From Mucilaginibacter sp. KACC 22773 (GTDB taxonomy: Bacteria > Bacteroidota > Bacteroidia > Sphingobacteriales > Sphingobacteriaceae), in contig NZ_CP117883.1 of NCBI RefSeq assembly GCF_028736215.1, positions 1,178,001-1,242,000 on the forward strand: a DNA stretch of 64,000 nt. Reading direction: 5' to 3'. The notes beneath the pieces are model-generated. The model had not been told where the DNA came from, made no database searches, and saw only the letters and a list, made by a program, of their open reading frames with translations. This document shows, piece after piece, positions 16,384 through 24,735 of the stretch (position 1 is the stretch's first letter; every line of letters begins with the position of its first letter). Made by a program: the position numbers and the translations under genes.

Positions 16384-18660
16384 ATGAAAATCGCTTATAT
16401 ATCAACTTACCCGCCCCGCGAGTGCGGCTTAGCCACATTCAATTACAATTTAATGTGCGCTATCAGTGCTAATTATCCTGAACGCAAATCATTATTGCAA
16501 GGTGGTTTTGTAGTAGCGCTTAATGACTCTGAAGACCTGCATGAGTACGAATACCCGGATGAAGTAAAATATGTTATTCGCCAAAACCATCAAAAGGACT
16601 ATATCCGCGCGGCCAATTACATTAACACCAGTGCCGCTGATGTTTGTATTATGGAACATGAATTTGGTATTTATGGTGGCGAGAGCGGTATTTACATATT
16701 GCCATTGATAAACAGGCTGGAAAAACCACTGATATCAATATTACACACTATATTAAAAGACCCCAGCTACGTGCAGCGCATTATCATCCGCGAAATTGCA
16801 GAACAATCATCAAAGATTATCGTGATGAGCCAGCGTGCGGTGGAATTTTTAACCACTATTTATGAAATTCCTGCTGATAAGATCCAGATTATAGAGCACG
16901 GTGTACCTGATGTTGAAGCTTCTGAAGAAAATTCCGTAAAAACGTTAAGCTCGTTTAAAAATCACCAGGTGATGCTTACTTTCGGACTGATCAGCCGTAA
17001 TAAGGGATTGGAAACCGTAGTTAGAGCTTTGCCCAAAATTGTTGAAAAGCATCCCGACGTAATGTATGTTGTATTAGGTAACACTCACCCGGGCGTTATA
17101 AAAAATTCGGGAGAGGAGTACCGCGATCACCTGAAATCGTTGGCTGCGCAACTGGGGGTATCTAAAAACCTATCGTTCATTAATAAATTTGTATCTGAAC
17201 AGGAGCTGGTGGATTACCTTACGGCCTGCGATATTTACGTAACCCCCTACCTTAACGAGGCTCAAATTACCAGTGGTACCTTATCTTATGCCGTTGGCGC
17301 GGGTGCCGCAGTTGTTTCAACACCTTACTGGCATGCTACTGAATTGTTGGCAGATGGCCGCGGCAGACTGTTCGACTTTAAAAATTCTGATGCCCTTGCC
17401 GATACGGTAATTGAACTGCTTGATCAAGACAGGGTTTTAAAGGAATTGAAAGAAAATGCCTACCAATACGGCCTGCACCTGCGATGGCCGGTAGTTGGGG
17501 GCGAATTTATAAAAGCTGCCAAGGAGGCTATTTTACGGTTTGATTTTAGTGATAAGATATTAAAAAACAGCATTGTTGACCCCGAGGTATTACCAAAATT
17601 CAGCCTGACACATGTTTTGCGGCTAACTGACGATACGGGGATTGTTCAACACGCCAAATATGGCATTCCTAATTTAAAAGAGGGTTACTGCCTGGATGAT
17701 AACGCCCGCGCGCTTATCATGGCCCTGATGGCTTACCAGCGCAGCGGAAGCAAGGAGGCCTTTGAACTGTTGCCCATTTACCTCAGCTATATTCATTATA
17801 TGCAAACTGATGACGGTAACTTCCGTAACTTTTTGAGTTTTGACAGGCGTTACCTGGATGAGGTTGGTTCTGAGGATTCATTTGGGCGAACCATCTGGTC
17901 GTTAGGGCATTTGATTGGGTGCGCTGCCAGTAACTCATACAGGGAGTTTGCCTTAGAGATTTTTCACAAATCGGTACCCCATTTTGCTGCTTTAAAACAT
18001 CTAAGGGGCATAGCAAACACAATTATAGGTATTAGCCTTTACCTGCAGGCTGTACCTACCGATGACGGCATGATCAGGATTTTAAATGATTTAACCCAAC
18101 CACTGATCGATGCATTTGAAAAAACACAATCGGATGACTGGCAATGGTTTGAAGATAAGATGACTTATGACAACGCGATACTTCCCCTGGCCTTATTACA
18201 CTCCTGCGAAATAACCGGGAACGAGGATGCCAAACGGATTGCCCTGGCTTCGATGGCGTTTTTAGATAAGCTGACTTTATCAAATGGTTATTTAAGCCCT
18301 GTGGGCAACGATGGCTGGTACCACCGTGGCGGCACTTTCCCAATGTTCGATCAGCAGGCTATCGAAACCATGGCTATGGTATTGATGCATTTTCAGGCTT
18401 ACCACATTTTCAGGGTGCCACAGTATGTGGAGAAAATGTTTCTGTGCTACAAATGGTTCCTGGGCGAAAATACCCTGCGTGCCCCGCTTTACGACCACGA
18501 AACCAAAGGTTGTTGCGATGGCTTGTTGCCTGGCGGCATTAACCGCAACCAGGGCGCCGAAAGCACGCTGGCTTACCTGATTTCGCATTTGACGGTATTG
18601 AAGGCTTTTGAGCTGGAATACGAGTACAATAAATACGGTCAGAAACTGGAGATCTGCTAA
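16384..18660 (+). CDS. GT4 glycosyltransferase fused to a helical toroid-like domain
   Basis: The 758-residue protein has two parts. Residues 1-390 form a GT-B glycosyltransferase of family GT4: YPPRECGLATFNYNL at the N-terminus, MLTFGLISRNKGLETVVRAL, and YLNEAQITSGTLSYAVGAGAAVVSTPYWHA as the C-terminal donor-binding region. Residues about 410-750 look like an alpha/alpha-barrel glycosidase-like domain: YCLDDNARALI, DSFGRTIWSLG, TYDNAILPLALLH and NRNQGAESTLAYL. Its stop codon directly abuts the next GT4 gene. The pair sits near a GH130 gene, which suggests mannose-containing glycan metabolism; donor and acceptor are not known. Confidence 0.8.
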   Translation: MKIAYISTYPPRECGLATFNYNLMCAISANYPERKSLLQGGFVVALNDSEDLHEYEYPDEVKYVIRQNHQKDYIRAANYINTSAADVCIMEHEFGIYGGESGIYILPLINRLEKPLISILHTILKDPSYVQRIIIREIAEQSSKIIVMSQRAVEFLTTIYEIPADKIQIIEHGVPDVEASEENSVKTLSSFKNHQVMLTFGLISRNKGLETVVRALPKIVEKHPDVMYVVLGNTHPGVIKNSGEEYRDHLKSLAAQLGVSKNLSFINKFVSEQELVDYLTACDIYVTPYLNEAQITSGTLSYAVGAGAAVVSTPYWHATELLADGRGRLFDFKNSDALADTVIELLDQDRVLKELKENAYQYGLHLRWPVVGGEFIKAAKEAILRFDFSDKILKNSIVDPEVLPKFSLTHVLRLTDDTGIVQHAKYGIPNLKEGYCLDDNARALIMALMAYQRSGSKEAFELLPIYLSYIHYMQTDDGNFRNFLSFDRRYLDEVGSEDSFGRTIWSLGHLIGCAASNSYREFALEIFHKSVPHFAALKHLRGIANTIIGISLYLQAVPTDDGMIRILNDLTQPLIDAFEKTQSDDWQWFEDKMTYDNAILPLALLHSCEITGNEDAKRIALASMAFLDKLTLSNGYLSPVGNDGWYHRGGTFPMFDQQAIETMAMVLMHFQAYHIFRVPQYVEKMFLCYKWFLGENTLRAPLYDHETKGCCDGLLPGGINRNQGAESTLAYLISHLTVLKAFELEYEYNKYGQKLEIC

Positions 18661-19668
18661 ATGAAGGTAGCTGTTTTAGCCCCCGTAGCCTGGCGTACAC
18701 CACCCCGGCATTACGGTCCGTGGGAACAAATTGCATCTAACATTGCCGAAGGCCTGGTACAACTGGGTATTGAGGTAACGCTCTTTGCTACCGGCGATTC
18801 GACAACCACCGGTAAACTGGATGCAATTTGTGCAACCGGCTACGAGGAAGACCGGAGCCAGGATGCCAAAGTGTTGGAATGTTTGCACATTAGTAACCTG
18901 ATGGAGAAAGCAGCTGAGTTTGATATTATTCATAATAATTTCGATTTTTTGCCGCTCACTTATTCCGGGCTCATTAAAACGCCTGTTATCACCACTATAC
19001 ATGGTTTTTCGTCGCAGAAGATTATCCCGGTTTATAAAAAATATAACGACAGGGGGTATTATGTATCCATCAGTAATTCAGATCGCAGCCCCCAGCTGGA
19101 TTACCTGGCTACTGTTTACAACGGTTTGGATACCCGCGATTTTGAGTTTTATAAACAGCCGGAAGATTACCTTTTGTACTTTGGCCGCATCCATCCCGAT
19201 AAAGGCACTGCCGAAGCCATTGATATAGCCCAAAAAAGTAAACGGAAGCTGTTAATTGCAGGTATTATCCAGGATGGGAATTACTACCGTGAACGAGTTG
19301 AACCTTTTTTATCAGATCAAATAAAATATATTGGCCATGCCGGACCCGATGAGCGGAAAAAATTGTTAGGCAACGCTATTGCCTTGCTACACCCCATCAG
19401 GTTTAATGAACCTTTTGGTATGAGCGTAGCCGAAGCCATGCTTTGCGGAACGCCTGTAATAGCCTTTAACAAGGGATCGATGCCGGAATTGATTAAAGAT
19501 GCCCAAACCGGATTTTTGGTAGATAGTGTTGATGAGGCTGTTGAGGCTGTGGGCAGGTTAGCCGAAATTAACAGAATTAATTGCTGTAACTGGGCGGTTT
19601 CGCAATTTTCGAGAGATAAAATGGTTGAAGACTATTTAAAACTATATAAGAAGATACTGGATAGATAA
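18661..19668 (+). CDS. glycosyltransferase family 4 protein
   Basis: A 335-residue GT-B enzyme. The N-terminus has PVAWRTPPRHYGPWEQIASNI with GLVQLGIEVTLFATGDS, typical of GT4. YFGRIHPDKGTAEAI and LLHPIRFNEPFGMSVAEAMLCGTPVIAFNKGSMPE contain the ExxxxxxxE motif region. ATG follows the TAA of the upstream gene with no gap, implying translational coupling. Both glycosyltransferases probably build the same glycan; acceptor unknown. Confidence 0.88.
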   Translation: MKVAVLAPVAWRTPPRHYGPWEQIASNIAEGLVQLGIEVTLFATGDSTTTGKLDAICATGYEEDRSQDAKVLECLHISNLMEKAAEFDIIHNNFDFLPLTYSGLIKTPVITTIHGFSSQKIIPVYKKYNDRGYYVSISNSDRSPQLDYLATVYNGLDTRDFEFYKQPEDYLLYFGRIHPDKGTAEAIDIAQKSKRKLLIAGIIQDGNYYRERVEPFLSDQIKYIGHAGPDERKKLLGNAIALLHPIRFNEPFGMSVAEAMLCGTPVIAFNKGSMPELIKDAQTGFLVDSVDEAVEAVGRLAEINRINCCNWAVSQFSRDKMVEDYLKLYKKILDR

Positions 19669-19753
19669 CTGAGAGTAATCACATAAAGAAGCCTATGCGG
19701 TACTTTAAGCACCACACAACACCGAAAAGGCATCAGCTTCTTGCCCGAAGCTA

Positions 19754-20155
19754 TCAGCCGGCATCCCTTATCAATTCGTTTTCCTGGGAAGAATTGCCTG
19801 GCTCCGGCTGATTTGCATAATCACTTAGCGGTCTTATTTTGGTTTCGCCAAGCAGCGGGTAAGTGTTCTCAGTAACTTCTTCCTGCTGTTGTGGTAAAAC
19901 CTCGTTTGCGCGGGCATAGCTATAGCCTAACCTTTTGTTTTCTTCCTCAATAAAATTAAACAAATCGCCAAGGCACGAATAAACCGACTGTAAATATTTA
20001 TAGTTGGTTGACGTAAGGCTTTTGCCTACATCTTCGGGGCCTTTGCCCGGCTCACAAAAATTAAGTTTGGTAATAATACCATTAATCAGCTCAACTTCAA
20101 ATTTGCCCTCATTGTGCCAGGTTAAGCTGTTTTTTATTTCTCTGAAATGATCCAT
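19754..20155 (-). CDS. hypothetical protein
   Basis: A 133-residue soluble, acidic protein that I do not recognise. There is no signal peptide and no membrane segment. A Gly-rich acidic stretch (FCEPGKGPEDVGKSL) and two polar segments with several Q and E residues in the C-terminal half are visible. It is transcribed alone against the glycosyltransferases, with about 85 bases to the convergent neighbour and a 407-base gap upstream. Confidence 0.6.
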   Translation of the reverse strand: MDHFREIKNSLTWHNEGKFEVELINGIITKLNFCEPGKGPEDVGKSLTSTNYKYLQSVYSCLGDLFNFIEEENKRLGYSYARANEVLPQQQEEVTENTYPLLGETKIRPLSDYANQPEPGNSSQENELIRDAG

Positions 20156-20562
20156 GGCTTTATAAGTTTTTTATCATATAATAATTTGTAACGTTCATTA
20201 TACCAATTAAATATACTAAATTATTTATATTCAATGGACATGCCAGACTCCTTTTTTTTCAAATCTTTTTAATAACCTGTTGTATTAATTCGCAACGGCT
20301 CTTTTTGCATATGAACCACAGAGAAACAGGAATGGAGCGCCAAATAATTCGCTTATTATTTAGGACGGTTTGTCGTTTATTGGAGGCCAATAAAATGACG
20401 AACAAGCAGATTTATGGGGCAGTTTATACAGCTTCAATAAACATTTTATAAAAATGCCCTGGCGGTAGTGCAGAGAAACTTAGGAAGTTTCAAAAACTTA
20501 ATAAGTTTGGCGGACACCTGAATTAATTATTTTCATAACTTGCTGTTAATTAACCTGCAGCA
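20156..20562. other. 407-base divergent intergenic region with a hairpin
   Basis: There is no convincing gene: a 16-codon frame at 20398 has a GGAGG upstream but no other support. It contains the palindromic pair at 20476-20508. Promoters of the two divergent hypothetical genes should lie here. Confidence 0.5.
20476..20508. repeat. AAACTT...AAGTTT paired palindromes
   Basis: AAACTTAGGAAGTTT (20476-20490) and AAACTTAATAAGTTT (20494-20508) are each near-palindromes and also form an inverted pair with a 3-base loop and two mismatches. No T run follows. The sequence lies 54 bases before the membrane-protein start and could be an operator or a mobile palindrome. Confidence 0.6.
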
Positions 20563-21462
20563 ATGGCAAAGCATAAATTAGGTAACCCGGTATTTATAGC
20601 CGCGGTTTTGTTGCTAATTGTAAACGATTGGTACTTTAAACAAACGTTTCATAACGATTTAACCGGCAAACTTTCTGATTTTGCCGGCTTGTTTGCGTTG
20701 CCATTTTTGTTGAGTGCTTTATTTCCGCGGAAAATAAAGCTGGTTTACTTTTTTACATTACTGTTTTTTATAGTTTGGAAATCGCCTTTAATGCAGCCTG
20801 TTATCAATACATTAAATGGTGCCGGCGTGCCAATTCACCGCACAATTGATTATACCGATTATATAGCACTGCTCATTTTGCCTGTGTCTTTTTATCAGTT
20901 TAACAAGCAGGCAGAATATCACTTCAAACCGGTAATCCTTAATATGTTGATGGTATGTTCTTTAGTATCTTTCATAGCTACCACCATGCCTCCGGGTACT
21001 TATATGAGGTTTAATAATATCAATAAAGTATACACCTTCAATTTTTCTAAGCGTGAACTGGTTTCCAGGATTAATGCCCTGCAACTTAATTACGTTCATG
21101 ATTTTAATAAATACGTTCAGGACAATAATAAACACAGTTACGGCGCGCTTTACAAAGATACTGCAAGGGTTGATTTTGACAGCAGGAGCAATATTTTCTA
21201 TTACAGTTCGTCGTTGATCAAAAACAAAAGAGATACGTTGGCCATGCTTATTGATTATGAACGGGTAAAAAATGCGGATACCATAGTTTTAAAAACGATG
21301 TATGCCAGCCTGAACATCAGCGGTAACAATAATACATCGCAGCTAAAGCTCCTGAATTTAACTAATTACGTACGTAAATCAGAAAAGGGTGATCACAAAG
21401 AAATTGCTGTCAGGATTTTTGAAAAGTTTACTCTTAAAAAAATCAGCACCAGTTGGCGATAG
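20563..21462 (+). CDS. hypothetical membrane protein
   Basis: The 299-residue protein has about four hydrophobic segments in the first half (near residues 10-20, 43-57, 61-72 and 98-113, then 124-141) and a polar C-terminal domain from about residue 150. NDWYFKQTFHNDLTGKLSDFAGLFALP near the N-terminus looks like a conserved family signature, but I cannot assign a function. It is monocistronic and converges on the GT11-like gene with a 9-base gap. Confidence 0.7.
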   Translation: MAKHKLGNPVFIAAVLLLIVNDWYFKQTFHNDLTGKLSDFAGLFALPFLLSALFPRKIKLVYFFTLLFFIVWKSPLMQPVINTLNGAGVPIHRTIDYTDYIALLILPVSFYQFNKQAEYHFKPVILNMLMVCSLVSFIATTMPPGTYMRFNNINKVYTFNFSKRELVSRINALQLNYVHDFNKYVQDNNKHSYGALYKDTARVDFDSRSNIFYYSSSLIKNKRDTLAMLIDYERVKNADTIVLKTMYASLNISGNNNTSQLKLLNLTNYVRKSEKGDHKEIAVRIFEKFTLKKISTSWR

Positions 21463-21471
21463 CGTTTATTG

Positions 21472-22332
21472 CTAATCAAAAAACTCCTTAAAAGAATTGA
21501 TCGTTATCTTTTCGTTGGCCGACTCGATGTAATAAGCAGGTACGGTATTGTACAAGGATGCCCAGGCTGTAAACGTGCTTGGCGGGCCAAAAATATAGTT
21601 GCATTCGGCAAGTAAATATAAATCTACAATTGCCGGCCGTTCGGCAACTACAGTTTTAAAACCGCTAAACTCGTTGGTACCCAGTTTTTCCTGCGAACAT
21701 ATCATAAACACACATTGTCTCGCTCCGAAAAGCTGTTCTGTTTCCCGCATTTTGTTAATATATACCTCGTTGCTGTAAAACCATTTGCCACCGTTAAAAT
21801 CAATGTAATCGCCACGCCTGATGTGTACGCCAATCAGGATATCGCCCATGTTTCGTGCACGGTTAACTTCCTGTTGTATTGCATCCCTGAATTCCTGTTT
21901 GGGCGAAAATAGATTTTTAATTTGCGGCAGGTATTTTTTAAAATTAACGTAATCGCGGTAAACCCAGCCTTCGGGTATCACAACCTGGTGCTGTGCCAAT
22001 TTAACAAATTCGGGATTGTTGATATCGTATTGCGAAAGCCTCTGATCATTTTCGGCGATTGAATGAAAGATAATACCCGGCAGTTTAATCCTGAGTTTTA
22101 AAACAAGCGCATGAAGCTTATCTAAAATTTTATTTAACGCTTTTTGCTTTATTCCCGGCCTTGTAAACGTTACAGTAAGCGCGTCATCACCGGCAGGGGT
22201 AAACCAGTTGTAATACTCCGGGAAACATGTTACAAGCAATGGATAACTGTAAGCCTTACTGTTGGCTATAAAGTATGACAGAAAGTGCAGCCTGTTGGCC
22301 AGCTGGCCATTTATCCGTTTAATAATAACCAC
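21472..22332 (-). CDS. GT11-like (alpha-1,2-fucosyltransferase fold) glycosyltransferase
   Basis: This 286-residue protein starts with GTG. It carries NGQLANRLHFLSYFIA (family motif normally GGLGNQLFQYA, here diverged), the signature IGVHIRRGDYIDF near residue 170, and IFGPPSTFTAWASL near the C-terminus. HxRRxDY is the donor-binding motif of GT11 fucosyltransferases. The divergence of the first motif makes the sugar uncertain. The gene is followed on the same strand (upstream, 61 bases away) by GH130, so the two may be co-transcribed. Confidence 0.7.
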   Translation of the reverse strand: MVIIKRINGQLANRLHFLSYFIANSKAYSYPLLVTCFPEYYNWFTPAGDDALTVTFTRPGIKQKALNKILDKLHALVLKLRIKLPGIIFHSIAENDQRLSQYDINNPEFVKLAQHQVVIPEGWVYRDYVNFKKYLPQIKNLFSPKQEFRDAIQQEVNRARNMGDILIGVHIRRGDYIDFNGGKWFYSNEVYINKMRETEQLFGARQCVFMICSQEKLGTNEFSGFKTVVAERPAIVDLYLLAECNYIFGPPSTFTAWASLYNTVPAYYIESANEKITINSFKEFFD

Positions 22333-22393
22333 CTAATAACGCTTTATTTAAGTGGTTAAATTAATATTATTTAAGCTGATAACAAAAGCGGCA

Positions 22394-23863
22394 TTATTCG
22401 CTTTGATCGTTCTTCAATTTATCTAATAACTCCTGCAAGCAAACCTCTGCAAACGCGGTTGATGAATCGGATACGCCATAAGGTATTATCAGTTTTTCAT
22501 TATGAATTATCGCCCCGCATGAATATAGCACATTGGGCACATAGCCCTCGCGCTCGTCACTGTTGGGGATAAGCAAGGGCTCGCGCAGACGGCCAATTTC
22601 GATGGCAGGGTCGTCCAGTTTTAATAAGCTGGCACCCAGTACATAGCGGCGCATGGGGCCTACACCGTGGGTTATCATCAGCCAGCCATCTTTGGTTTCA
22701 ATCGGCGATCCGCAGTTGCCTATCTGTACAAACTCCCAGCTAAAGCGGGGTTGTTGCAATATAATTGGTTTTTCCCAAATATTAATTTTATCGGCGTACA
22801 TGATATAATTATTACAACCATCAATACGCGAAATCATTACAAACTTGCCATTCACCTTACGCGGAAACAATGCCAGGTTTTTATTTTGGGCCCCCGCACC
22901 ATATAATGGCATTATTTTAAAATTATAAAAATCGGTGGTTTGTAACAGTTTTGGCATAATAAGCGCCCCGTCATATGCCGTATAAGTTGCATAATAAACC
23001 GAAGTATCGTCGTCGTTTCTGAACTGTACAAAACGGGCATCCTCAATACCTTTGCGCTCATACTCCGATATTGGGAATATTACCCTGTCGGAGATATCTG
23101 TATCCAGCGAAAAAACTATTTCGTAGTACGAGTCGGCCAGCCACAATACTTTGTCGTACTCCAGTTTCTTCATATCGCTTTCCTGCAGTTTTTGCGAATC
23201 GATAATGATGCGGCGCAGGTTGGCGTATTCAAAATGGTGATCCAGCTTGGATTCCAGTTCGTGTAAAATATCAATATTGATCTGCGTGACGGCGGCTTTA
23301 TCAAAAAATAGCTTTTTATTGTATACCGCGTTCCTTACAATTTCGGCTTCGTCAATATAACTGCCGGCAGGTAAAATGGTGATGTTGTTATATTTATCTA
23401 TCATCCCTCTGCGAAAGGTAATGGACGAGATATGCCCTTCGCCCACGGCCCTGAAACTAATAATTACCCTGCGCTGCCCATCTTCCAACTCGGTTTGGTC
23501 GGGATCTTCCACGATAGACGGATTGAAAAAAGCAGCCGATTCAATAGAATACTCATGGGTAAAATAGGAGCCTATAAGCAGCTTGCGGTTAATAGTTAAT
23601 GTATCGTAATCGATATTTAACTCTAAAAAAAGCGGCTTTAATTTGCTGCAGTGCCGGTTTAAAACCCTGGTTATATTACGGTGCCGTTTGGAGTATTCCT
23701 GCAATAGCGGCGACACAATGCCGAAGGCTACCTCTTCGCTTATTTGCATAACGCGTTCAATTACTTCTTTTGCACGATCGTTCCCATTGAAAAAAAATCT
23801 GGCAATAACGCGTTTAGGATCGGGGTTAACTCTTATTGGTTTTCGTTCGATGGAAAGTCTCAT
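22394..23863 (-). CDS. GH130 family glycoside phosphorylase/hydrolase
   Basis: The 489-residue protein belongs to GH130, which acts on beta-mannosides, mostly as phosphorylases that release mannose-1-phosphate. The beta-propeller blade motif GIEDARFVQF is at about residues 275-285; NLALFPRKVNGKFVMISRIDG, WEFVQIGNCGSPIETKDGWLMITHGVG and YVLGASLLKLDDP are characteristic. It is longer than the usual 330-400 residues because of an N-terminal extension of roughly 150. The subfamily and the choice between phosphorolysis and hydrolysis cannot be told by eye. Neighbouring GT4 genes and manC favour mannan-type metabolism. Confidence 0.85.
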   Translation of the reverse strand: MRLSIERKPIRVNPDPKRVIARFFFNGNDRAKEVIERVMQISEEVAFGIVSPLLQEYSKRHRNITRVLNRHCSKLKPLFLELNIDYDTLTINRKLLIGSYFTHEYSIESAAFFNPSIVEDPDQTELEDGQRRVIISFRAVGEGHISSITFRRGMIDKYNNITILPAGSYIDEAEIVRNAVYNKKLFFDKAAVTQINIDILHELESKLDHHFEYANLRRIIIDSQKLQESDMKKLEYDKVLWLADSYYEIVFSLDTDISDRVIFPISEYERKGIEDARFVQFRNDDDTSVYYATYTAYDGALIMPKLLQTTDFYNFKIMPLYGAGAQNKNLALFPRKVNGKFVMISRIDGCNNYIMYADKINIWEKPIILQQPRFSWEFVQIGNCGSPIETKDGWLMITHGVGPMRRYVLGASLLKLDDPAIEIGRLREPLLIPNSDEREGYVPNVLYSCGAIIHNEKLIIPYGVSDSSTAFAEVCLQELLDKLKNDQSE

Positions 23864-23932
23864 ATATACAATAGTAGTATTTATTTGGTAACACCATTAA
23901 GCAGAAATTGATTTAGCTATTTTTTAAAAAGA

Positions 23933-24034
23933 GAATCAAGGGTTAAGAATTAAAACAAATTTTCATTGATAGGCCTGAATGTAAATTTTTTGTCTTGATT
24001 CCTGATTCTTGGCTCTTGACTCTAAAATCTCGTA
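23933..24034. repeat. heptamer inverted array between GH130 and the response regulator
   Basis: The left arm 23933-23953 has GAATCAA, GGGTTAA, GAATTAA. The right arm 23993-24034 is six heptamers (TCTTGAT, TCCTGAT, TCTTGGC, TCTTGAC, TCTAAAA, TCTCGTA). GAATCAAG (23933-23940) pairs with 23994-24001. Aligning the arms over 19 bases gives 14 matches. The same word family, in reverse complement, is at 60444-60478. Confidence 0.75.
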
Positions 24035-24046
24035 ACTTGCACACTT

Positions 24047-24724
24047 ATGAATGTTTTGATTGTTGAAGACGAAAAGGGCTTAGCCCTTGAGGTTGACGAA
24101 TTTTTAAGTCACGAAGGGTTCACTGTTGAGCACGCCCGCACTAAAAAATCGGCCGAAGAAAAGATCTTTGTTAATAATTACGATTTTATCCTGCTTGATC
24201 TCGGACTGCCCGATGGCGACGGTTTCGACCTGTTAAAAATGCTGAAAGGGCTTGACAAGCGCGATGATGCTGTTATTATCCTAACCGCCCGTGGGGCGGT
24301 TGACGACAGGGTATCGGGCCTGGAGCAAGGCGCAGACGATTACCTGGCCAAACCGTTCTCATTAAACGAGTTGCTGGCCCGGATGCACGCCATAACCCGA
24401 CGAAAACATAGGCTGGAGAGTAACGACATTAATATAAAAGGCCTTAAAATAAATATTCAAAACCGCACGGTAATGTTTAACGATGAACGTATAAACCTCA
24501 CCAAAAAGGAATTTGAGATTTTGAATTATTTAGTGCTCAATAAAAACAGGGTGATATCCCGTACCAATCTTACCGAACATGTTTGGGGCGATGTACTTGA
24601 AATAAACAGCGACTCGAATTTTGTTGATGTACACGTAAAAAACCTGCGCAAAAAGCTGTCGCAATACATCTCTATCGATTGGTTTGAGACGGTACGGAGT
24701 ATAGGTTACCGCGTGAATATTTAA
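24047..24724 (+). CDS. OmpR/PhoB-family response regulator
   Basis: The 225-residue protein has a receiver domain with acidic pocket VEDE and phospho-acceptor Asp51 (DFILLDLGLPDGDGF); Lys100 is in DDYLAKPFSL. The C-terminal winged helix (residues about 125-225: LTKKEFEILNYLV, VDVHVKNLRKKL, TVRSIGYRVN) binds DNA. It is followed after 11 bases by the sensor kinase gene. Divergent from GH130, it may regulate the glycan block, but there is no direct evidence. Confidence 0.95.
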   Translation: MNVLIVEDEKGLALEVDEFLSHEGFTVEHARTKKSAEEKIFVNNYDFILLDLGLPDGDGFDLLKMLKGLDKRDDAVIILTARGAVDDRVSGLEQGADDYLAKPFSLNELLARMHAITRRKHRLESNDINIKGLKINIQNRTVMFNDERINLTKKEFEILNYLVLNKNRVISRTNLTEHVWGDVLEINSDSNFVDVHVKNLRKKLSQYISIDWFETVRSIGYRVNI

Positions 24725-24735
24725 ACAAACCGCCA

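Noticed and set aside
19696..19741. AAGAAGCC...GGCTTCTT-like imperfect inverted repeat between convergent genes
   Set aside because: The loop is over 30 bases and two of 13 pairs mismatch, with no T run. Not supported as a terminator.
20398..20448. 16-codon frame with GGAGG upstream
   Set aside because: Too short, no homologous pattern, and Shine-Dalgarno sequences are not reliable in Bacteroidetes.
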